DNA from: an uncultured Prevotellaceae bacterium
GTDB lineage: Bacteria > Bacteroidota > Bacteroidia > Bacteroidales > Bacteroidaceae
Direction: 5' to 3'
DNA length: 64,000 nt
Assembly (NCBI GenBank): GCA_947305005.1
Contig: CAMZCM010000009.1
Location: forward strand, 1 to 64,000
Shown here in pieces: positions 34,901 to 41,890 of this stretch. The notes beneath the pieces were generated by a model, which was given only the letters and a program-made list of their open reading frames with translations, did not search any database and was not told the DNA's origin. The number at the start of each line of letters is the position of its first letter. Positions within the stretch are counted from its first letter, which is position 1. Position numbers and translations under genes: made by a program.

Positions 34901-35095
34901 ATGCTGGATCTCACCAGCCTGTCAGCATACTACGACTTTAAGCACTGCACGTGGTTACGCCGCGTCGGTATGGAGCGCTTACGCGTGACTGCTTACATGA
35001 ACGATGTCTTCCACCTCTCCACCATCAAGGCAGAACGAGGCCTGAGCTACCCCTATGCTCGCACCTTCTCTCTGTCCGTGACAGGAACCTTTTAG
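31958..35095 (+). CDS. SusC/RagA-family TonB-dependent transporter
   Basis: A 1045-residue outer-membrane protein. After a signal peptide (to about FSFAQ, residue 27) comes a carboxypeptidase-like regulatory domain (SGVIKDTQGETLPGANIRIRE) and a TonB-box-like EEVVVTG. The plug follows (DITIRGNASFAG, LFILDGFEA, ITILKDGAAKAIYGSKASNGVI-type block), then a 22-strand barrel to the terminal aromatic Phe. SusC proteins import ligands captured by the partner SusD using TonB energy. The open frame begins at TTG 31919, but that lies in the promoter; ATG 31958 is the likely start. Downstream proteases point to peptides as cargo, as for RagA of Porphyromonas. Confidence 0.92.
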   Translation: MLSLFFRSKRVLGACLFLATTSFSFAQEPQGGQKPTSVPIQGVVPQRPAPITANQLIISGVIKDTQGETLPGANIRIRETQAGAVADTDGKFTLAVPKGQSITVEFSFVGMKALIKKYDGKKNYTNQVIVLSESGDLEEVVVTGLFDYKSSTFTGSTASYTQEELKMVGNSNVLKIIQSLDPSFVVDMNNLMGSNPNYMSDITIRGNASFAGLQGEYSGNPNAPLFILDGFEATQQQIFDLDMNRIKSVTILKDGAAKAIYGSKASNGVIVVETILPEAGRLRITYTGDLNVEVPDLTTYDLTNAAEKLQVEKQSGRYTSSTPYYQALLDEQYNAIAADIARGVDTYWLSQPLRSGVGHKHTVYVEGGTEEMRYSANLMYNNVAGVMKESSRNTLSGNINLSYRYKKWMFRNQLSVTGNRADDSPYGTFSDYTAVNPYFTSTDENGNIQKILGTYTSPGTNGSTLTYYNPLYNATIGTKNFSKYTEVVENFYLEYRPITDLRFTARLGYTHQNNKREDFYPGDHTRFTEWTGDRYFQRGSYAITNGETNSLSVDLTGNYSHTWDKHMLLANAAYSLQSQNGNTEGMTAWGFLNNHVDYITFAKQYAEGGKPSGSETTTRSLGITGAANYSYDERYLADVSLRFNGSSVFGSDNRWGTFWSAGIGWNLHKEHFMKNADWLSLCKFRVTYGLTGNQNFSPYQAKATYKFYDSIIYDNISGAYLMGMPNTNLKWQQTGDFTIGLDLGLWKRLNLRFDYYDSRTRDALIAMTIPTSTGFTSYMENLGNVQNRGIEATANWRFFQKGQSYMSISGSIAHNVNKVTDISDALSNFNRGQDAENTTSPIIRYEEGQSMTAIWAVQSLGIDPATGRELFLKKDGTRTFTYTTDDYIIAGDSNPKVHGTFGFNGEYKGIGLSLLFSYQLGGDYYNQTLVDRVENVNIANNVDRRVFNDTWNASGDVALYKHISATPTTTYASTRFVQRNNMLDLTSLSAYYDFKHCTWLRRVGMERLRVTAYMNDVFHLSTIKAERGLSYPYARTFSLSVTGTF

Positions 35096-35230
35096 AGTGA
35101 AAAGTGAAAGCATGAAAAGTGAAAATAAAAGTTTCATTAGAAATAATCAATGACAAAGAAAACTCCAATAAAATATATGAAAAGGTGTAAGGGCAGCGTG
35201 AAAAGTAAATCTTATTTTTCACTTTTCACT
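35096..35230. repeat. GTGAAAAGTGAAA-type repeat forming an inverted pair around the SusD start
   Basis: The left arm (35114-35128, preceded by a second copy at 35096-35109) is nearly the reverse complement of 35212-35227. The loop of about 83 nt contains the SusD start codon, and the right arm encodes part of the SusD signal peptide. A related word occurs twice at 46877-46905. Confidence 0.7.
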
Positions 35231-36649
35231 CTTTCTTTTTTCATTCTCGCCTTATTGGCGAGTTGCAACTCGTGGCTCGATGTTCAGCCGCGTTCACAGG
35301 TTGAGGACACGGAACTCTTTGAGACGGAAAACGGCTACAAGGAAGCCCTTGCGGGTGTATATTCTTCTATGGTTTCCTCAAAGACCTATGCCAAAGAGAT
35401 GACATTCGGTTTCATTGGCATCCTCGGTCATGAATGGGACTTTTTTTATGATGCCCAGTACAAGGACGCTGATGCCTTTGACTACGAAGCATCTCTCCCT
35501 ACTGGTTACATCCGCGATATTTGGGCCAATAGCTATAGCGGCATCGCTAATGTCAACAACTTGTTGGCACATATTGATGATCATCCAAGTCTCTTCTCAC
35601 GTGATAACCACGATGTCATCAAAGGTGAGGCGCTGGCACTGCGTGCATTCCTGCACTTCGATCTTCTGCGCTGCTTTGGCGTCAGTTTCGCTGTCAACCC
35701 TGACCAACCATCCATCCCTTATTCTACCGGTCTTTCCTATCACGTCTTCCCACAGTTGACGGTACGTCAGGTAGCAGAGGCCGTAAAGACAGATTTACTA
35801 CAGGCGGAAGAATTGTTGAAAGGGGCCGACCCCATTGTTACAGGACGCAAGATCGATGAAACTACAGACAACGGCTACCTGCTTAACCGTCAACTTCATC
35901 TGAATTACTATGCCGTCAAGGGATTGCAGGCGCGTCTCTATATGTGGATGGGAGAATATGATAAAGCGCTGGCAGCAGCAGACATCGTCATCAATGACAA
36001 CAAATTCCCATGGGCTGATGTCACACAACTTCAATCCGGCTATGACCGTTCGCTGGCTACAGAGCATCTTTTTGCTCTCAATAACCTGACACAGGAGACA
36101 GATATTGCCAACCGCTACTTTGACGAAGGCTCACAATATTCGTTTGCTGTCACCCAACCCCGTCTGTTGGAATATTTTGACAATGCTACTCAGGACTATC
36201 GATACACCTTCCTCTTCAAGGCTGATGGTGGCACAAATATTCAGAACCGCTATCTCCGCAAATACGATACTCCGGCATCCGGAAGTGACACCTATTATAA
36301 ATATAAGATGCCGCTCATGCGCATCTCAGAAATGTATCTGATTCGTAGCGAAGCCTATCACCGTAACGGTGATGACACTCAAGCCCGCGCAGCCCTCAAC
36401 GAACTGCGTCAGGCACGTAACTTGCCTGCATACACAGCAACGACTATGCCGACCGACTATGACCTGGAACTCATCCGCGAGTATCGTCGTGAGTTCATCG
36501 GTGAGGGGCAATTGTTCTTCCTCTACAAACGCCTCAACCGCACCACTATCCTCTATGCCACCATTGAGGATGCTGTAGCGTCAAAGCTCTATACTTTCCC
36601 ACTTCCTTTGACAGAGACGGAAGCTGCCCAACGTGAAGAGAACAAGTAA
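35150..36649 (+). CDS. SusD/RagB-family surface lipoprotein
   Basis: A 499-residue lipoprotein with lipobox LLASC (Cys39) and the SusD N-terminal pattern WLDVQPRSQVEDTELF. The TPR-like region has GEALALRAFLHFDLLRCFG, and the C-terminal RISEMYLIRSEAYHRNGD to LELIREYRREFIGEG is the usual end. It caps the SusC barrel and captures ligand at the cell surface. The signal peptide region is encoded by AT-rich repeat DNA. The ATG at 35150 was kept; 35177 is an alternative start. It overlaps the next open frame slightly. Confidence 0.92.
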   Translation: MTKKTPIKYMKRCKGSVKSKSYFSLFTLSFFILALLASCNSWLDVQPRSQVEDTELFETENGYKEALAGVYSSMVSSKTYAKEMTFGFIGILGHEWDFFYDAQYKDADAFDYEASLPTGYIRDIWANSYSGIANVNNLLAHIDDHPSLFSRDNHDVIKGEALALRAFLHFDLLRCFGVSFAVNPDQPSIPYSTGLSYHVFPQLTVRQVAEAVKTDLLQAEELLKGADPIVTGRKIDETTDNGYLLNRQLHLNYYAVKGLQARLYMWMGEYDKALAAADIVINDNKFPWADVTQLQSGYDRSLATEHLFALNNLTQETDIANRYFDEGSQYSFAVTQPRLLEYFDNATQDYRYTFLFKADGGTNIQNRYLRKYDTPASGSDTYYKYKMPLMRISEMYLIRSEAYHRNGDDTQARAALNELRQARNLPAYTATTMPTDYDLELIREYRREFIGEGQLFFLYKRLNRTTILYATIEDAVASKLYTFPLPLTETEAAQREENK

Positions 36650-36692
36650 GAGCAAACAAAAAAAACAAAGTAATCAACTGAAAGTAAAAGCC

Positions 36693-37490
36693 ATGCGCAT
36701 ACTTCATACATCATACTTTTTACATCTCACATCATACATTGCAATCGCCATTGCCACTGCGATGATGATTGCTTGTTCCCATGAGGAAGTCTCCACCTAC
36801 GACACCTCTGTTACAGGTTTGGACATCTGGTTGGGAAATAGTTCGGGTGCAGTTTATGAATCTACAAGCTACAATTATTCCTATGCCTTTGAAGAAGGAG
36901 GCGTCACCTTCTATGCCCAAATTAGCGGTATGCCCGTTGACCACGACCGCACATTCCATTTGGAACTCTTCGGCGAGGATGCTGAGATTGCTCGTTCTTC
37001 TGTGAGATTAGAAGATTATATACTACCAGCCGGAGCTGTCAGCGGCACCTACAAAGTCTATTTCAACACGCAGAAACTGTCAGACCCAACCCTCTTCACT
37101 CAGACCGACGGTCACGTCAGTTTCTGCTTAGTTCCCAGCGACGATTTCATGATTGGTACAGAGAATCATCAACAGTTCACAGTCGTCTTGAAGAACTATC
37201 TGGCCAAGCCCGATAACTGGGACACCGCTAACTTTCCTCACATGGCACTCTCCAAGTTCTTCGGCACATACAGTCGTGTGAAATATCAATTTATGATTGA
37301 GCATCTCCATATCGTGGATTTTGATGTGAACTACAATGCGCGCACTAGCTATGATGAGGAAACCAATGTCGTTTCCTACTCCTACGTCACCTCTTATCTG
37401 GTGCAAGTCATGCAGCAGGCCCTCAAAGAATACAACTCCACCCACGAAACGCCTCTCACCGACGAGTTCGGAAATCCCGTGGAATTCTAA
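36693..37490 (+). CDS. DUF4843 lipoprotein
   Basis: A 265-residue lipoprotein: signal MRILHTSYFLHLTSYI followed by hydrophobic AIAIATAMM, with lipobox Cys and HEEVSTYD. The body has GLDIWLG, a beta-sandwich half (ITFYAQISGMPVDHDR-like) and the AKPDNWDT and FGTYSRVKYQFM motifs typical of DUF4843, a family that follows SusD in many Bacteroidota loci and is probably a surface ligand-binding accessory. The frame is open from 36633 inside susD; ATG 36693 gives a clean signal peptide and was chosen. The signal peptide is written in simple CATCATACAT repeats. Confidence 0.78.
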   Translation: MRILHTSYFLHLTSYIAIAIATAMMIACSHEEVSTYDTSVTGLDIWLGNSSGAVYESTSYNYSYAFEEGGVTFYAQISGMPVDHDRTFHLELFGEDAEIARSSVRLEDYILPAGAVSGTYKVYFNTQKLSDPTLFTQTDGHVSFCLVPSDDFMIGTENHQQFTVVLKNYLAKPDNWDTANFPHMALSKFFGTYSRVKYQFMIEHLHIVDFDVNYNARTSYDEETNVVSYSYVTSYLVQVMQQALKEYNSTHETPLTDEFGNPVEF

Positions 37491-37504
37491 TAAAACTATA
37501 GAGA

Positions 37505-39139
37505 ATGAAACATCTGACATCATACATCTTACATCTGACATCAACCATTGCAATAGCAATAGCTTTGACCGGCTGCTATGCAGACGAGGGCAACTACACA
37601 TATCATGAGCTTGATGCCGTAGGCATTGACACCATCGGTACAGGGTTACAGGCCAAATATGCTATCATGCGCTTCGATGAACTTGACCTGAATCCCAATG
37701 TCGTCTTCAATGGCCAAATTGTGACTCAGGAAAGCCAAGCTCCATTGGACTATCTATGGACCATGTACAGCGCCGTTTCCGGCACAGGTGCCAGTACCTT
37801 GATAGACACCCTCGGTTATGAACGTCATCTCAAGACCACCATATCCCGTTCTAGTGGTAATTACTACGTTCAACTCACCGTTACCAACCGCAACGACAGC
37901 ATCCGTCAGTTCTGGCGCGTGCCAGTGTCTGTCAGCGAAGTCTTCGACGGAGGTTGGATGGTGTTCTACGAGAGGGCCGATGCTGCAGGGTACTCCGACG
38001 TCGCCCTTGTTGTCAACCCTTGGACCAAGTTGAATTCTTTAGAAAACCATTGCTATACAAATCTCTACCTGTCCACCAATGGTGAGATGCTGAAAGGCAA
38101 GCCCATACGCTGTCTGGACATCGCCGTATCACTGGGACCTGGTAATAATTACATAGGCCTTTGCACAGACTATACCATGGTGGGCGTGAGTGAGAATGGC
38201 ATTGAGAAAGCTCTGGATTTCAACGACTTCTTCCATCAGCCACCCGCCACGATGGCACCCACGTGGTACGGCGAACATGGCTCCGGTGTGATGTCTGGAC
38301 AAAGTTCCGAGATTCTTATCAACGACAATCGTGTCTATACTAACACCTATACATATAGTGCCACAGAAGGTCGCACGACACGCTTCAGCGTGCCCAAAAC
38401 CGACAATGGCATCGGCACGTTAGCAGCTTGGAATTCTGAGGTGCCCAACACCCTCAACTATGGTGTTATCGTTTACGATCAGACCAACACCTGCTTCCGT
38501 TTTGCCGCTTACAACGGCTCCAGCTTGGAAAGATTTGGGGAGCAAAAAACTGATGCAGCATTTGATGTCAACAATACTGGTATGACGTTGTTGATGGGCG
38601 ACTGGGGCAAAGGTCTTTCTCAAGGTGTGGGTTTGCGCCCATATGACTATCTGTTAATGGCTAAGGGAACCCAACGTTATCTTGCCAAGGCTAATTTCTC
38701 CACAACCCAAGCGAATAGTGATAACATCGGCGTAGGTCTCTATCTTATGGATAATCTCTGCCCTGACATCGTCAACGCGACTACCTTCGCCGCCAGCCAT
38801 GTCGGTAGCTTCATTTACTATGGTACTGGTGACAAAGTCTATAATTTTGCTTACGACAGTAATCTTCCTGCTACCGTCGCTTGGACGGCGCCGTCTTCCG
38901 ACGAAGAAGTGACCTGTGTGCGCATCATGAAATACTACCACGGTGCCGTCTATGGCTATGGCATGGTGCCTAGCTCTGACAACCTTGTGCACATCGCCAC
39001 ATGGAACGCCACTACACAGCAGGGACATCTCTACGAGTACCTTATCAACCCAGCCAGCGGCATCCTTGACGAGACCTCATCCTACGACTATTCTATCCCC
39101 GGCCGTGTCAAAGATATGGCTTGGAAATTCTTCATGTAA
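37505..39139 (+). CDS. PKD-like family surface lipoprotein
   Basis: A 544-residue lipoprotein with lipobox LTGC and ADEGNYTYHELDAVGID just after it. Two Ig/PKD-like domains occupy about 30-150 (PLDYLWTMYS, YVQLTVTN) and a large beta-propeller-like C-terminal region follows (GGWMVFYERAD, ARDNLVHI-like repeats). This is the PKD-like lipoprotein usually paired with DUF4843 beside SusC/D. It probably binds ligand outside the cell. It starts 14 bp after the previous stop, and its signal peptide shares the ACATCTGACATC repeat word with the previous gene. Confidence 0.75.
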   Translation: MKHLTSYILHLTSTIAIAIALTGCYADEGNYTYHELDAVGIDTIGTGLQAKYAIMRFDELDLNPNVVFNGQIVTQESQAPLDYLWTMYSAVSGTGASTLIDTLGYERHLKTTISRSSGNYYVQLTVTNRNDSIRQFWRVPVSVSEVFDGGWMVFYERADAAGYSDVALVVNPWTKLNSLENHCYTNLYLSTNGEMLKGKPIRCLDIAVSLGPGNNYIGLCTDYTMVGVSENGIEKALDFNDFFHQPPATMAPTWYGEHGSGVMSGQSSEILINDNRVYTNTYTYSATEGRTTRFSVPKTDNGIGTLAAWNSEVPNTLNYGVIVYDQTNTCFRFAAYNGSSLERFGEQKTDAAFDVNNTGMTLLMGDWGKGLSQGVGLRPYDYLLMAKGTQRYLAKANFSTTQANSDNIGVGLYLMDNLCPDIVNATTFAASHVGSFIYYGTGDKVYNFAYDSNLPATVAWTAPSSDEEVTCVRIMKYYHGAVYGYGMVPSSDNLVHIATWNATTQQGHLYEYLINPASGILDETSSYDYSIPGRVKDMAWKFFM

Positions 39140-39166
39140 TTACAAAACTATTAAAAACATACGATT

Positions 39167-40318
39167 ATGAAAAAGTTAATGACTTTGATGATGTGTCTGA
39201 TGACCACTTCCGTGATTATGGCACAGGTCGCTTTCGAGCCCGAAGGTACCACCTTAGAACAAGCATCTGCCAAAGCAAAAGCTGAGAACAAACTCATCTT
39301 CATCGATTGCTACACGCAATGGTGCGGCCCATGCAAGAAGATGTCGAAAGAGGTCTTTCCTCAGGCTTCTGTAGGCGATTACATGAATCCTAAGTATGTC
39401 AGCCTCAAACTGGATATGGAGACACCCTATGGTGCTCCCCTCGCCAAGAAATGGCAGATTCAGGCCTACCCCACTTTCATGATTCTTACCGCTGATGCAC
39501 AAGAGATTAACCGTTTCCTCGGTTTTCATGCTCCTGACGATTTTATCAAAGTGCTCGACGAGAAGAGTAAGGACAATTCCTCAGGACCGTTACAGGCACG
39601 GTGGAAGAGCGGCGATCGCGACCCTCAATTCCTGATGGAATACCTGCAGTCACTCAACGCCTCTTACAAAGCTGATGAGGCTAACGACGTGGCCGAGGCT
39701 ATTCTCGATGGCAAGGAAGAGACCTTCGCTGCTGACAGCACTCTCCGCATGGTCTTCCTCCGCAACATCACCAACCCCTTCGCAAAGAGCTTCAAATATA
39801 CCATGCAGCATCCTGAGGCTTTGAAGGCTGCCGTGGGCGAGACCCTCGTGCAGATGAAGACAGGTAATGTTCTCATGGCCTTCCAGCGTCAGCTCATCAA
39901 CGAGGCCGATGGCACAGCCACCCTCGACCAAGAACGTTATGATGCATTCAGCAAGCTCCTCGACGAGCTGGGCGTGGTCAACGCCGACCACTATCGTCTG
40001 CAGACGCTCATCACATTATCCGAGAAACAGAAAGACTTTGCCGCTTATCTCAACTATATCCGTCAGTATCTGGCTAATCCCGCCCTCGATGCTACAGATA
40101 TGCAACTGGCTCAATGGGCTAAAGCGATCACGCCCGAGACGGATAAGCTGTATAAAACGCAGATGCAAGCTATCCTTCGCCATCGCCTCAATGATATCCG
40201 CGAGGGCAAGCGTGAGCCCCAGAGGATGGTCGGCAATATGAAACTCTCCGCTCCCACCGATCAACTTCTGCAAATGATTATCGACGCTATTGACGGAAAG
40301 ATGCCCACTAAGAAATGA
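39167..40318 (+). CDS. Secreted thioredoxin-fold protein
   Basis: A 383-residue protein with signal peptide (to about MAQ, residue 20). The thioredoxin domain at about 25-135 has FIDCYTQWCGPCKKM, with the redox pair Cys53/Cys56 (CGPC), and the cis-Pro AYPTFMIL. The C-terminal 240 residues are helical and unrecognised. It may reduce or isomerise disulfides in exported substrates or keep the neighbouring proteases active. It overlaps the zinc protease by 4 bp (ATGA). An extra Cys48 lies just before the active site. Confidence 0.8.
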   Translation: MKKLMTLMMCLMTTSVIMAQVAFEPEGTTLEQASAKAKAENKLIFIDCYTQWCGPCKKMSKEVFPQASVGDYMNPKYVSLKLDMETPYGAPLAKKWQIQAYPTFMILTADAQEINRFLGFHAPDDFIKVLDEKSKDNSSGPLQARWKSGDRDPQFLMEYLQSLNASYKADEANDVAEAILDGKEETFAADSTLRMVFLRNITNPFAKSFKYTMQHPEALKAAVGETLVQMKTGNVLMAFQRQLINEADGTATLDQERYDAFSKLLDELGVVNADHYRLQTLITLSEKQKDFAAYLNYIRQYLANPALDATDMQLAQWAKAITPETDKLYKTQMQAILRHRLNDIREGKREPQRMVGNMKLSAPTDQLLQMIIDAIDGKMPTKK

Positions 40319-41856
40319 GGAAGATTCTTCTTTCTTTAGCAGTTATTGCCGCGTGTTATGTCCATGCACAGCAGACCCTTTACGGTCTGCTCATGGAAGA
40401 TGATTTCCTGACCAGGAAGACCGCCTACACGTTGGCCGAAGGTGATACCCTTGCCTTCGACGATCTGCGTTTCTATATCAATCACACCGACGGCACCCAG
40501 GAACGGGGTAACTATGCCCGTGCTGATTTCTTTCTCTTCCGCCAGCCGGATATTGCGCTTTACAAGCCCAACTACCTTCGGTCCAACGACTTCAACAGCA
40601 CGAGCAGCCAATGGTGCTTTGACCGTTCACAACAGTCCGATCATTTTGTAGTCTTCTGGGAATCGGGCTTTGGCACCAATCCTACAAAGGCAGCCCCCAA
40701 CTACGCTTTCGACCCCGATGACTTGCTCGCACGAGCCGAAAAAGCTTACAAGGTCTATACAACTCAGCTAGGCTTCGTCAATCCTGCTACCTCTGAGACA
40801 CTGAAGACCTACAAGATCGCCATCTTCGTGCATTACACCACCACTTGGCGCGCCACAGGTTCCGGAGTGGACTTCAAATCAGGCACCCTTGATGTGAATC
40901 CTGCCGCCTCCAAGAATGTGATTACTACCGCCCACGAGATCGGGCACACCTTCCAGTACATCGTCAGCTGTGACTTTGACGACCATCGCAATCACGGCTG
41001 GCAGTACGGCTTTGAAGAAAGCGCCACAGGCCTGTGCGCCTGGTGGGAGAGTTGTGCGCAGTGGCAAGCCTATAAGGTCTATCCTGAGAAAAAGTTCATT
41101 GAGAGTTGGGAGACACATATTTACCTCTGGCCCCACTTGAACTTGCTCCATGAGAGAATGCGCTACTACAATTTCTTCGTTCAGGACTACTGGTGCCAGC
41201 TTCATGGTGAGGATTTCATTGGACGACTTTGGCGCGAGAGTGTGAAACCCGAAGATCCAGTGGAGGCGTATTGTCGTCTCACGGGCACCAACCACGAGAG
41301 CTTCTGCCGCGATATGTTTGATTACGCCTGCCGCGCCATTACATGGGACATTGATGCCATTCGTGAGTATGGCAGCCGTCGCACCGACCGCTTCTCCACC
41401 TCCATGCATTTAGTTACTGTTCCTGAGGATTCTTCCGAAGGTTTATGGTGGCAGGTAGATTCAGCCAACTGTCCTCAAAACTACGGCTTCAACATTATCC
41501 GCCTGAGCGTTCCTGTCGCAGGCACGACGGTCTCTGCCGACTTTCAGGGCATCGCCGGTGCTGCCGGTTATCGGGCGGTTAAGACAGACAAGGCAGGTTG
41601 GCGCTATGGCTTTGTGGCTTTGCAGGAAGATGGCACGCGTGTTTATGGTGACATGTTTGCGGAACCGACCGGAAAGGCCAGTTTCACCGTCCCTGAACAA
41701 ACAAAAAAGCTTTGGTTCGTTGTCCTCGGTGCACCTACCGAACATTGGCACCACCCCTGGGACATGGGAAATGATGATGTGTTCACAGCTGCTAATCTCG
41801 CCGATGATGAGCAATGGCCCTATCGTGTCCGATTCATCGGCGCCAACCGTAACTAA
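40315..41856 (+). CDS. Secreted zinc metalloprotease-like protein (HEIGH; DUF6055-like)
   Basis: A 513-residue protein with signal peptide (cleavage after VHAQ, about 19). The motif ITTAHEIGHTFQY places the gluzincin-type HExxH at His207-Glu208-His211. Downstream EESATGLCAWWESCAQW supplies a further possible Glu ligand, and the C-terminal beta domain begins near residue 360. The IAIFVHYTTTWRATGSG region fits the DUF6055 group of Bacteroidota. It is probably a secreted peptidase that produces peptides for the SusC/D pair. Catalytic assignment rests on the motif alone. It lacks a lipobox. Confidence 0.72.
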   Translation: MRKILLSLAVIAACYVHAQQTLYGLLMEDDFLTRKTAYTLAEGDTLAFDDLRFYINHTDGTQERGNYARADFFLFRQPDIALYKPNYLRSNDFNSTSSQWCFDRSQQSDHFVVFWESGFGTNPTKAAPNYAFDPDDLLARAEKAYKVYTTQLGFVNPATSETLKTYKIAIFVHYTTTWRATGSGVDFKSGTLDVNPAASKNVITTAHEIGHTFQYIVSCDFDDHRNHGWQYGFEESATGLCAWWESCAQWQAYKVYPEKKFIESWETHIYLWPHLNLLHERMRYYNFFVQDYWCQLHGEDFIGRLWRESVKPEDPVEAYCRLTGTNHESFCRDMFDYACRAITWDIDAIREYGSRRTDRFSTSMHLVTVPEDSSEGLWWQVDSANCPQNYGFNIIRLSVPVAGTTVSADFQGIAGAAGYRAVKTDKAGWRYGFVALQEDGTRVYGDMFAEPTGKASFTVPEQTKKLWFVVLGAPTEHWHHPWDMGNDDVFTAANLADDEQWPYRVRFIGANRN

Positions 41857-41890
41857 TACCTTATTCTTCTTGATTAAAATACTATCATTC

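Noticed and set aside
36633-36692. Upstream start for the DUF4843 protein within susD
   Set aside because: It adds a Lys/Gln-rich stretch before the signal peptide and would spoil it. ATG 36693 is a better start.
41558-41890. 111-residue N-terminal extension of the S46 peptidase
   Set aside because: It lies almost wholly inside the zinc-protease gene in another frame. The ATG at 41891 begins a proper signal peptide.
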